This document shows, in pieces, positions 33,726-44,553 of a stretch of 64,000 nucleotides of DNA. Within the stretch, counting starts at the first letter, position 1. Each line of letters begins with the position of its first letter. Origin of the DNA: Warburgia ugandensis (Eukaryota > Streptophyta > Magnoliopsida > Canellales > Canellaceae); the NCBI GenBank assembly GCA_035236585.1, contig CP141126.1, forward strand, positions 64,395,414-64,459,413, read 5' to 3'. A program made the translations under genes and the position numbers. The notes beneath the pieces were generated by a model that ran no database searches, was not told the origin of the DNA, and was given only the letters and a program-made list of their open reading frames with translations.

Positions 33726-35896
33726 AAGAGATAGGCTACCTGTAGTCACTAGCTCAACATGCATAATTTCATACCTTATGCAAAACCATGTATGTACAAC
33801 CGCAATCTTTCACATGTCTCATATGTAACATTTTAATACTTCAAACAAAACGATTCATTGTTCTTTTCAAAATTAAGTAAGAAATATGAATTCAAAATTA
33901 TATATCATTTTACACATATCATTTATAAGAAGTATCAAACACGGAACATATGATACCATATGGATCTACATGAAAACCATATACACGCACATAACATACA
34001 CATGTAGCAAATTGTTGGTATAATGAAACCATTCTAACCCAGAAACAGTTTACAACTATTTCCTCATTTTGAAATTTATTTGAAACTTGGTAGGATCAAA
34101 TTACCTTCCTCTTACGATGCCCTCCAATTTCCAACTCTGCTTAGACATCAACTCATCTCGAATTGATCCCATCATTTCGTATCAGCCAACATCTAAATAG
34201 CCAATCGATACAAAAATAGTGTTATTTTAAGTTCTCACATTTACAATTTGTTTGCTTAATATCAATATCATTTCATATGATTCAGATCACCCTTATGATA
34301 TGATATTCACCCTCTAGACCAGTGGTCCTACTGTTAGAACTTATCGAATCTTGATTTTCTCATCATTAAATCTTATTAGCTAATGGATCAAGTTCTGGTC
34401 TGTCAATTTGTTTGTTTTCCATTTCTAATGCACAAGTTATAACTCAAATGAAGTAATTCAAGTTCCAACAAATTGTTACTTTATCCACATACTAAAGGTT
34501 TACGAGGTCCATTTACACTTTTAGGTCATCAATGAATTTATGTTATAATTTGATAGATCAAGTTACCTTAAAGACATGAGATTTTTAGATTTATAATTCA
34601 TCATTCATTAATAGCTAATCACTTCATCACCTAATGGCTAAATTTGCCAATTTTTTATATTTCACAATTACTCTTTAAATAGTGACAGATCGGACAGTTG
34701 AGATTGTCTAATCTGTTTCACCCTTGGATTAACACATTTGATCCATTTTACATGAATTTCAAGTAACTAAACTTATTGATCATGTCTGATCATTGATCAA
34801 ACAACATTAAACACTATTTTCATAGTACTGATCAGATGGCTAAGATTGCCAGATCAGTTTCTGGCCTATGTTGACCATCTCAGTCCATTCCTAGGTTTAT
34901 TAGATCCTTATTTACCTATTTCTACTCAGTAATTAGAAAATCAATAGTTGGTTTATCCTTAAAACCTAGATCTAGGGTGAAATCATATAGATCTAGCAAA
35001 AAATACAATTCAAGAGTTGGGTTTCATGGATCTTACCTTCAAAGCACGTTCTTGTGCTTCTTACACCCTTTAATGGCCCAGATTGACATTGATTTTAGGC
35101 AAAACCACCCTGATCTTAGTGCATGCTAGTTCCCTCTTCAATGAACGACCAAAAACAACACAAATCATCAATTCTTCTTAGGGCTTTGGTTCTTCTGGGC
35201 AAGCCATGGAAGATGACTGGCTTGGATCAAGGATTCGAGCTGTCATCGTCTTTTGTGATGGCTTGCAAGCTTTGACCCAAAACCCAATGAAAACTCCTCT
35301 AATCACAGTGGAAACAAAGGGCTTTCATTCCTCTCTTTGTGCAGAGGAAAATGGACAGCCCGATTAACAATCCAAGCCACCATTGTTGCTGGCGAGCTCC
35401 TTCTTTTTGTGGACTTGAAAAAACCCCAACATCCACTTCTTTGACGTGGCTGGTTTTCCTAGTGTGCAGGTCACCTTTCTTCTCTCCCTTCTCCTTTTCT
35501 CCTTCTCCCTCTTCTTCTTCTCCTTTCTTCTTCTTCCTCTCTCTTTCCTTCTCCCTTTGATAGGTTTTTCTGTTAGTTTTGGGTTTTAGGAACAGACCTA
35601 ATGGTTTGTTCTTAGGTTTAAGTGGGAGGGGTGCCCGTATCAAATCCGGACCCCTTTTGTTTAGGCTTTTTCATTTTTTTCTATACTTATTTTTACAAAA
35701 ATGCCCTTAATTTTTAAATCCTCATATCTCCTCCATCCGAACCTCAATTTCAGCAAACTTAGTGCCATTGGAATCGTCCTTACGAATACAATCCAATCTT
35801 AGAGGTCTCAATATTTGATTTGATGTCTATCAAGTTTTTCACATATAAAACTCCACATTTTTCTTAAATTATAACTTAAAAATCAAGGATGTCACA

Positions 35897-36740
35897 CAAG
35901 AACACCACCAAACCCTACTGATTTGTGGATAGTTTTTAAAGCATCATGCATGTTCTAGTGTGATTTGTGGATAGTTTGACATGCTATAAATGCTGGATCT
36001 TTTCACCATCTGGGAGCATGATTTTCACTTGCTATTCATGACTTCTTATAACATGAATCCATGGCTCATATATGATGCTTATTATGAATGAATTTGAGTA
36101 CAAATGTTGGTAGGAATCATGCTTAAGAATGGTGCATTTGCAAGGATGTAGATGGTGCCACTTTTTGGTTCATTGTTAGATTATTTCTTCCTTTATTTTA
36201 GGAGCATGTTGCATGTATGCTAATGTGATTTTTCTTATCATGATCTATGACGTATGTATGGTTCTTTGAATTTTGAGATTTGGTTTAAAATCTCAAGGTG
36301 AAATGGCATAAAAATGGTGCAATTTGCAAGGTTAAAATGACTCCATCTTTGGTGACAAATTGGTTGTATTTGTTCAATAATTTGGAGCATGATACATTTG
36401 TGTTATGAGGCTTCTTTTATCATGTTTTCGTGGTGTTTGTATGAGTCTAGAGATGATGAAAGTTGAGCTTGAAAACCTAATGACTTAAAGCATGTAAAAA
36501 GGCACCTTTTGAAGACTAAAACTGGTGTTGGATTTGGCCATTTCCATGCCTTATTTTGGATGATCAAAATTGATAAATTGTAAGAATTTTTTTTATTGAT
36601 TTTATCAATCATCATGTTAACTAATGGATGGTTTAGATGTGGAAAATCTATGGTTTTTCCTTCTTTTAAGGCCCCTAAAATAATATGCATTTTTTGCAAT
36701 CCTTGTAGAAAATGATACTTGTATTTTGATGATCTAGGTG
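35897..36740. other. Unassigned sequence
   Basis: No coding frame, domain or repeat match was recognised. It separates the minus-strand F1 LTR from the truncated end of the left F3 LTR. Confidence 0.4.
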
Positions 36741-36895
36741 GGCATATAGTCCTACCACCAGGGACCATCAATGGCATATCATCCTACCATTAGGACCATT
36801 AGTCCCATATTGTCCTGCCACAGGGATCATTAGTGGCATATCATCCTGCCACTATGACCATTAGGGACATATCGTCCTACCATTGGGACTATTAG
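36741..36895 (-). repeat. ~31-bp tandem array of F3 LTR (left)
   Basis: About five units, on the plus strand GGCATATCRTCCTRCCAC followed by .GGGACCATTAGT. It is the inverted counterpart of the array at 56540-56755. Confidence 0.8.
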
Positions 36896-37239
36896 TCTCA
36901 ACTCTCGAGAATCATTGACATGCCCAGCATGTTAACAAACACATAGACACTGAGCCTTAGTGTCACCCACTAGTGAGTACCATGGCCTCTATGTCTACTT
37001 ATGGATACTTGCACCAACCATGACTCACCGAACTCATGGGGCTACCCGACTACCTCTCAGAGCCCTTCTCCATGAAAAGGTATTCCTACTGCCAACCATC
37101 TCCATTGCAAGGCTAGTATCAGTATCATCTAAGAGGTTAGTGGCGTACTGCACCTCCTAGCATAGGATCATCAGGACTTACAATGGCATGTAGCATGCCT
37201 ACCTCCATGTCTTACGGTACTCATAGAGCACCTGCCAAG

Positions 37240-37500
37240 TGATTAGGGACTTAGGATACTCTAAGAGTGACTGACCAAAACATCAATGAAATCGTATCTA
37301 CAAGGACTTACAGCTACTCGTAGAGTGCCTGCCAAAGCATTAACAAATCCACATCCATCAGGACTTACAACTACTCATAGAGTGCCTGCTTAAAATATCG
37401 ATGGAATCATAACCATGAGGCCTTACGATTGCTCGTAGAGCACCTCCCTAAACATCGACAAATCAGCATCCATCAAGACTTATGACTACTTGTCGACTGC
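37240..37500 (-). repeat. ~60-bp tandem array of F3 LTR (left)
   Basis: About four units containing GGACTTACARCTACTCRTAG, then AGTGCCTGCC, then AACATCGA and ATCCAT. It is the inverted counterpart of 46845-47050. Confidence 0.75.
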
Positions 37501-40126
37501 TAGCCCAAATCATAAATCATATACATTTCCAAAATCATTTCATGAAAATAAAACCGCTATCTCAAAGTCTTATGAGAAACCATTCAAATCTAGTTTCCTT
37601 TTTGCCCATCATTTTGTTTAGTTCAAGGATGGTTTTACACTCTTCTTATTGCTAGTAAATGTACAATAGGTATGGTTACATTTCATATTTAACAAAGATA
37701 AGATTTTACAAGTTTTCATTTGACTGGAATTCTGAACTTGCTAGAAATCCGGGTCAGTAAGGTTTTTACACCTGGAATTCTGCTGATTCAGGAATTCCAG
37801 GACATTGTATCTAATCTCCCTGAAATTCCAGGGCTTGAATTTTGTGAACTCAAGATTTCCAGCGGTCATGGTGTATACAGGTATTTCAAATTCAATGCCT
37901 TTCAATATTTGGCTTTCTATCATTTCTAATGTTTCCAACACAAAAGAGGTTAATGTTTCTTAAATTCTAGTACATTTGGGAACTTAGTTATTCTCAAGTT
38001 CCTTATTAAGTTATCCACAGTTTGATATTTTTATCCACGTATTATAGATGTCTAGCACCATGTTAGTTTAAGCATTGCTGAATAAAATGCAAAACTAGCT
38101 TGAACCCTCAAATCTTGTTTTTAGCATCAAGTAATTATCATTCAAAGCTCTTATAAACGTTAAATTTCAGCCCTTTAACTTGCATTTAGTGGTTAGAATT
38201 TTGCATCATTTTGCCCTGCATAACTCGAGCAGGAAACAAAAACATTGTTTACACTTCATCTCTGTACTGCCATTCTTCCAGCCAAAGCATTAAAAGTGCA
38301 GTCCCCTTTGTTATTATTTTACCTATAATTACTACCCATTTCACAATCAAGTTCAAGAAAACCCTGCAGGTAGCGGAAAACACACTATTTTCTGCATGCA
38401 TCATGCGTGAAAAGCAGTAACGTTTTCTCCTTGTAAAGGTCCCTCAAACCAGTAGATTTATAGATTGTTTTTGTGGGGAATTTTACCTACAATTGTTAAG
38501 CATTAAGTGATCTTGAAGGGCAGGTTTTATCACCTCAACATTCATGTAGAAATTTGCAAGTTTTAGACGGGAATTGGGTGCCATCTGCTTGCTTCTACAT
38601 GCAGGGAAGCAGGGCGCGCCCGGTCCCTGTTTAACCTTGCAGCATCGAAGTACAAAATTTAGCAGCTGAAAACTCAAACTTTTCCATAACAATTCAAACT
38701 TTAGTTACTAACAAAAATAAGTCAGAAAGGAATTTGTCAAGGGTGATGGATTTCTGGGATGGTCGAACACAAAAATAGAGCATGAAGAAGTAGATGGGAA
38801 TATCGATTTCTAATAAAGAATGGCCAGATATAAATCATTTTCTATGTTAAAGATGTTATAATTACTTCAAGAAATCGAGAATTTGCAACATACTCATGTT
38901 CGGACAAGCCAAACGAGCAAGAATTGAAAAACGTGTGCTTGCTGGAAATGGAGACAGGTTAGGAGTGATTTTCCATCCTTCATCACTTCTAAGTGCATTG
39001 TGTCAAGAATAATTCTATGAAGGCTAACATACATTCATGCATTCAAAGCAACTCATAAATATCATGAATTCGATATTAACAGCAAAATCGTAATGAGGCA
39101 AAAAGCATGGAAACGTGTTGAACCAGTAGCATGTAATTCTTGACTAAGTCCTCAAGAAAACTTATCTATCATGGTTAAACCAAAACATGAATTAGGAATT
39201 GTTCCAAAATGAAACCAATACCTGATAGAGCTTAAATGGCTGGAATTTTCAGCTAGTTTTCTCACATGCTGGTTCCCAGCTCTCTGTGTGGAGCTCCAAC
39301 TCGACCAAGAGCTTCACGTCTAGCTCACAAAGTAATACATCCTTGGATCTCCTTCAATCTCCGCATCTTCTACGCACTCTACCCTCTTCCCAAATCATTC
39401 TCCCTTCTAGCAGGCTTCTTCCTCACCCCCTCTCTCAATCCCTGTCTCAATCCCTGTTGTCTTCTTCTTTGTACGACTGGAATTCCCACCTTTCCTTCTT
39501 TCTTTTTTTCATTTTATACTTAGGAAGGTTTTGAAAGTTGGATAGGACAAGTGTCACGTGGGACCAGACATCTGCCATGGGAAGGTTTTTCCACGGGTTG
39601 GCTGGATCTCCCCCGTCCAGCCTCTAATCTAGATGTTCTCTAGTTCCTGGTTTCCAATAAAAAGCCCCTATTATCCTGACATTTACAATTATGCCCTATC
39701 TGAGGTAATTGTTTACACTTCTACCTTAACCAATACTAAAGCGAAACTTTTCATTTCTAGTTGATTTGGAGTTTTTCCACTTGATTTGGGTGGGGCTTAG
39801 ATAGAACTTCCACTTACTAATGACTAATTTAATTCCCTAATTTAACTTTAATTTACACTTTAAATTATATTTTTCCTTTGAAAATTAGCTTAATGTTAAT
39901 TAATGAAAATTTTAAGTTACACTTTTTCCTTGGAAGTTTTGTTTCTAAACATCCAAATCAACTTAACAATAAATCTCAAGGGGTCAAACTAACTTAATTC
40001 CTCAACGCACTCATTCAATTCTCCTCTTTTACCCTTAAACATACACTTAGTAAATAAAAAGTTACCCTATATTTTTTGTAAATGCATAGATTTATTTATC
40101 ATAATTGTGAATTGACATGTAATACA

Positions 40127-40155
40127 CTCTTCTACCCTTATAAAAAATTTCATCC
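40127..40155 (-). other. F3 left polypurine tract
   Basis: On the minus strand GGATGAAATTTTTTATAAGG precedes GTAGAAGAG and the LTR start. The right copy has GGATGAAATTTTTATAAGGG and GGAATAG in the same place (43694-43720). Confidence 0.75.
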
Positions 40156-40432
40156 ACGAAATTAGATACGTATGGATGATGAAGTCAAAGCAAGTCTAGG
40201 AACTGCTGCCTCATATTCCTCCTAACCTATGGGCAAGTACACTTATCCTACCTCGAATCTCCTCGCAATGTGTACAACATCATCTGCTTTTTCCTATAGT
40301 TAACTAGAGTTAGTGCTAAGTCGTTCCATTCTATGCCTAATATGAAAATTTGTGATACCTAAATAATTAGATTTGCACTAAATCTATCACTAGAGACAAT
40401 AATCAGTACGTCCTGAACAAACTCCTGCACTA

Positions 40433-41594
40433 TCACTGGCTTGCCACTGATGTGCTAACTTCCAATAACACTAGATGCACGAGCCTAATCCGTAGTAAGG
40501 GTGAACACTCATCCTTAACTCTTGGGTGCCTGGTCTTGATGAGGTGCTTGGTCTCGTCCCTAATCTTGTTGAGGTCATCACTCTCTAATGGCCCTGGGAT
40601 AGTCCCCCACCATGTGGCCCAATTGGCCACAAGTAATACATTGTCTAGATGTAAAACATGATTGCGCTGGACAATGATGCTTACATGATTGGGCTGGACA
40701 TTGATGCTTACATCTTTGGCACTCTCCTTAAGCACTATCTCTAACCCTAACCTGACTTATCACTAGTAGGATAGGCCATGCATCTATCCTCGTAGGGGTA
40801 AATATCCTCCTCCTGGCCTCCTCAAGCATTGGTCTAAACCCTCCAAATCCGCCTCAATCACTACTGGGGTCTCTCGAGTTGCATTCTAGGATGGACGCAA
40901 GCTCTATGGCCCATGCTACTGTAGTGGGCTGAAAGGTCAGTATCTGGCATTTTAAATCAAAATTCAGGCCTCTTTAAGCTTCCCTTAATTTCGTAGAACA
41001 CACATTCAGCGCAAACCTGTGCAATCAATAGAGCTCTATCTCATACTGTGCTGTGGTTCTTATGCCCTACACAAGTGTTATAAAGTCTAACTCCACCTTC
41101 TCCTGAAGATGTGGAGAAAGAAACCTATCCATAAAGATGACCTTGAAATCATCCCAAGCAATAACATCACCACCCTTAAAGAAACTCCTCTTAGTAGTTG
41201 GCCACCACTATGGTGCATTGCCTATCAAAACAAAAGTGGCCATTGCAACTTTGCGATCCTCCAGTATAGCTGTCACCTTAAAAATTTGCTCAACATCAAA
41301 CAACCAAGTATCTGTTGCCTTTGGGCCATCTCTACCAAAGAACATAGGAGCAATCCTCCTAAATATCTCGAGAAGGTTGTCTACAGGAGGACATCCATCT
41401 CCCTCTGCATCTACTACTCCATCTGCACCTGATGTGTCACATGAGGCTCACAACCTCTGAATCATCCTCCAGAGCAAATGATTGACAATCTCATTTGTTG
41501 GATTGCCTTGGGCCCTACTACTACCCTCGGCTCCATCTGCTATTAGGGCATCTAGTGGTGGTAGCAAGGTAGCCCTATGTCTCCATGGAAGCAT
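40433..41594 (-). pseudogene. F3 left gag (gypsy gag with zinc knuckle)
   Basis: The minus strand starts at 41594 with MLPWRHRATLLPPLDALIAD. The gag core follows: IFRRIAPMFFGRDGPKATDT, WLFDVEQIFKVTAILEDRK, VAMATFVLIGNAPWW, then DFKVIFMDRFLSPHLQEKVE. A zinc knuckle CITCGQLGHMVGDYP lies at 40640-40596; its last cysteine reads Y. Gag forms the virus-like particle and binds RNA through the knuckle. After it only a weak protease-like tail is seen before the polypurine tract at 40155, so reverse transcriptase and integrase are absent. A few stops and frameshifts make it non-coding today. It is the inverted partner of 42156-43250. Confidence 0.85.
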
Positions 41595-41732
41595 CTGAAA
41601 ACAAACAAAGTTTTAATAAGACTTCTTTTCTAATTGTTATAACTAAGGTTTCTACCCAAGTCTAGAACTTAACCCTCCTAAGTGTTGACACATTGACTCT
41701 CAGTGACCTTAATTGTGATCAGTGTGGCATGT

Positions 41733-41744
41733 GCTCTGATACCA
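41733..41744 (-). other. F3 left primer binding site
   Basis: On the minus strand TGGTATCAGAGC is the exact usual initiator tRNA-Met complement. On its upstream side there should be the end of a minus-oriented LTR; instead a plus-oriented LTR starts at 41746. Confidence 0.9.
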
Positions 41745-41745
41745 A

Positions 41746-42003
41746 TGTAATACATTTAATTTCACAATTATGATAAATATATCTAGGGATTTATAAAAAA
41801 AATAAATAAGGTAATTTATTTATTTATGAAGTGTATGTTTAAGGGTAAAAGAGGAGAATTGAATGAGCACGTTGAGAAATTAAGTTAGTTTATCCCCTTG
41901 GAATTTATTGTTAAGTTAATGGTATCCCATTGATGGTAGGACTATAACCCACAATGTTATAGTTTTCCACTAATGGTAGGACTATAACTCGAGATGTTAT
42001 ACT
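41746..42003 (+). mobile_element. Central shrunken F3 LTR (258 bp), shared by two elements
   Basis: 41746-41920 matches the start of the F3 LTR in plus orientation (TGTAATACATTTAATTTCAC, AATTATGATAAAT, AGGGTAAAAGAGG), parallel to 43721-43890. 41921-42003 carries two phrases of the TGATGGTAGGACTATAA type found near the LTR end. More than 4 kb of the middle is deleted. It serves as 5' LTR of the right-hand copy, yet its start abuts the left copy's primer site without extra bases. Confidence 0.75.
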
Positions 42004-42005
42004 TT

Positions 42006-42017
42006 TGGTATTAGAGT
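42006..42017 (+). other. F3 right primer binding site
   Basis: TGGTATTAGAGT, two changes from TGGTATCAGAGC. It is followed by GCATGCCACACTGAGCACAA, the mirror of the left arm. About 20 mismatches were counted by eye over the first ~200 bp from the two primer sites. Confidence 0.8.
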
Positions 42018-42155
42018 GCATGCCACACTGAGCACAATTAAGGCGACTAAGAGTCAATGTGTCAACACTTAGGAGGGTTAAGTTCTAGATTTGGGGAGAA
42101 ACCTTAGTTATAACAATTAGAAAAGAAGTCCTATTAAAACCTTGGTTATTTTCAT

Positions 42156-43250
42156 ATGCCTCCACAAAGACATAGGGCTAGCTTGCCACCACCACTAGAT
42201 GAGCTGGTAGAAGATGGAGCCGAGGGCAGTAGTAGGGCCTGAGGTGATCCAATAGATGAGAATGTCGATCTTTTGCTCAAAAGGATGACTCAGAGGTTGC
42301 AAGCCTCAACTAACACATCAGGAGCTAATGGAGCAATATATGTAGAGGGAGAAGACGTCCTCCTTCAGACAATCTTCTCAAGGGATTTAGGAGGATTGTT
42401 CCTAAGTTCTCTAATAGAGATGGCCCAGAGGTGACAGATACTTGGTTGATTGATGTTGAGCAAATTTTTGAGGCAATGGCTATACTAGAGGATCGTCGAG
42501 TGGCAGTAGCCACTTTCATTTTGACAAGTAATGTACACAGTGGTGGCCAACTACTAGGGGGAGTTTCTTTAAGGGCAACAATGTTATTGGTTAGTATGAT
42601 TTCAAGGTCATCTTAAGGATAGGTTTCTTCCTCCCCATCTTCAGGTGAAGGTGGAGTTAGACTTTATGACACTCGTGCAGGGCACTAGAACTGTGGCACA
42701 GTACAAGATCGAGTTGCCTCGATTGCGCAAGTTTGCACCAGATGTGTGTTCTATGGAGTTGTGGGCAGCTCAAACTAAATTTTGATTTGAAACACCAGAT
42801 ACTGACCTTGCAATGCACTATAGTAGCACAGCCGTAGAGCTTGCCTCCATCCTGGAGCACTAGTCGAGAGACCGCAGTAGTGATTGGTGTAGATTTGGAG
42901 GGCCTAGATCAACACTTGAGGAGGTCAAGAGGAAGAGATTTACCCCTGCGAGGATAGATGAATAGCCTATCCAACCAGCATAGCTCAGGCTAGGGTTAGA
43001 GATAGTGATCAGGGAGAGTGCTAGAGATGTCAACGTCATCATCTAGACTGATCATGTTTTACATCTAGATAGTGTTTTACTTGTGGCTAATTAGGCCACA
43101 AGGCACGGGACTGTAGCAGTGCCAGTGCAGAGGGACTACTTTGACGAGATCAGGGACGAGACCAAGCACCTCATTAGGACAAGGCACCCAGGAGTCAAGG
43201 ACGAGTGTTCACCCATGCTACCGACCAGGCTTGCGCATCTAATTCTATCA
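42156..43250 (+). pseudogene. F3 right gag (gypsy gag with zinc knuckle)
   Basis: It starts at 42156 with MPPQRHRASLPPPLDELVED. The gag core is recognisable around 42430: VTDTWLIDVEQIFEAMAILE, DRRVAVATFILTSN. The zinc knuckle CFTCG-stop-LGHKARDC lies at 43073-43114, with all C and H ligands kept but a TAA at 43088. After it, in another frame, IRDETKHLIRTRHPGVKDEC is shared with the left copy. Frameshifts and stops differ from those of the left copy, so each copy has decayed on its own. No pol follows. Confidence 0.85.
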
Positions 43251-43690
43251 TGGAAGGTACTTTTCTTATTTCAGATAAGTAGATATACTCATGTACTATT
43301 TGATTCTAGACTAGTCCGCTCTTTGATTTTGCATATTTTTTATGCATACTTAGATGTTCTTTTAGATATACCAAGACTTTTATTAGAATTTAGCACATTA
43401 GTGATAAGCCAGTGATAGTGTAGAAGTTTGTTCAGGACGTACTGATTATTGTCTCTAGTGATAGATTTAGTGCAAATCTAATCATTTTAGGTATTGCAGA
43501 TTTTCATGTTAGGCATAGACTAGAATGACTGAGCATGGAGCTTTAGTCAACAATAGGAAAAACAGATGATGTTGTACACCGTGTGATGAGATTCGAGGTA
43601 GGATAAGCAAACTTGCCTATAAGTTAGGAGGAATATGAGGCAGTGGTTCCTAGACTGGCTTTGGCTTCATAATTCATAGGTACGTAATTT
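43251..43690 (+). pseudogene. F3 right protease-like remnant and element tail
   Basis: The plus strand reads YTHVLFDSRLVRSLI, resembling the 'A.VLFDSGASHSFI' active-site segment of gypsy protease with G changed to R and nearby frame loss. Further on, SSDRFSANLIILGIADF resembles the later 'ADLIVLGM.DFDVILGMDWL' segment. The left arm has SSDRFSANLII as well. Everything beyond the protease is absent; the frame runs into the NFGDEIF-like end and the polypurine tract. Confidence 0.5.
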
Positions 43691-43693
43691 TGG

Positions 43694-43720
43694 GGATGAA
43701 ATTTTTATAAGGGGGAATAG
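43694..43720 (+). other. F3 right polypurine tract
   Basis: GGATGAAATTTTTATAAGGG and GGAATAG immediately precede the LTR start at 43721. Confidence 0.8.
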
Positions 43721-44545
43721 TTAATACATGTAATTTCACAATTATAATAAATAAATCTATGCATTTATAAAAAGAGAGAGCATAATTTCTTTATTTATTA
43801 AGTGTATGTTTAAGGGTAAAAGAGGATAATTGAATGAGCGCGTTGAGTTAATTAAGCTAGTTTATCCCCTTAGAATTTATTGTTAAGTTGATTTGGATGT
43901 TTAGAAACAATTTTCTAAGGAAAAGGGAAAATTCAAAAATCACATTAAATTAACCTTAATCAATTTTTTTAAAAGAAAAATAGAAAATTAAAACACAAAT
44001 TAGAGTAAAACTGAGGAATTAAATAGGCCACTAATAGGTAATGACCTTAGCCAAATATCATCCAAAGCCCTTACTGAAATTACAATTAATTAGCTAGGAA
44101 TTTAAAAATGAGTATAATACTATCTAGGGTACAATTGCAAAATGTATTCTAAACATGATATAATTGATTAAAAACAAATCAAATCCATTATTTTACTAAA
44201 AATACACTTAAGTGGGTGATGTCTAGTGAGATGAGATTTGGACCATCCATGCGAGGGGGGGGCGCACAACGAAGGGCATCTGGCTCCCCATGTGCATAAA
44301 ACAAGTTAGGTATAAAAATTTAAATTACAACTTAGGCTGGGAAAATTCTCCAGCTAGTAACAAAGTGGAGAAGGAAGAACTAGGGGAGAGGGGAAAGATG
44401 AGGGAAAAGAAGAAGAAGCTAGGGGAGGATGAGGCTGAGTGAGTAAGGAGTGGAGAAATCAAAGGAGAGAAGGAAAGACACCATTGGAGGAGCATGGGAA
44501 AGCTAGGACGTTGATGCTCCTGCTTGAGTTGAAGCTCCACGAGGG

Positions 44546-44553
44546 TATAAAAG
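44546..44553 (+). promoter_or_regulatory. F3 LTR TATA box
   Basis: TATAAAAG in the context CCACGAGGGTATAAAAGCC, about 0.83 kb into the LTR. The left LTR reads CCACACAGAGAGCTGGGAACC at the equivalent place and lacks it. Confidence 0.6.

Larger units (their letters stand above)
33066..35896 (-). mobile_element. F1-family LTR, minus strand, apparently solo
   Basis: Read on the minus strand it starts TGTGACATCCTTGATT (35896) and ends CGCATGTGACA (33066). It matches the F1 LTRs in order: TACGGGCACCCCTCCCACTT, a GA-rich tract, GAAAGGTGACCTGCACAC, and AAAGGGTGTAAGAAGCAC followed by ATGAAACCCAACT. No primer site or polypurine tract adjoins either end. The flanking 5-mers (CCTTA and CAAGA) do not match, so the ends or the solo status need checking. 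Its tandem arrays differ from those of 10612-20746. Confidence 0.7.
36741..40126 (-). mobile_element. F3 left element, 3' LTR (minus strand, end truncated)
   Basis: On the minus strand it begins TGTATTACATGTCAATTCAC at 40126 and runs left. It matches the right-hand F3 LTR: GGAGCTCCAC near 39290, a zone with repeated GAATTCCAG near 37720-37860, the 60-bp array (37240-37500) and the 31-bp array (36741-36895). The match stops at about 36741, so roughly the last 0.8 kb present on the right (56760-57559) is missing. The TATA box of the right copy is not preserved here. Confidence 0.75.
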
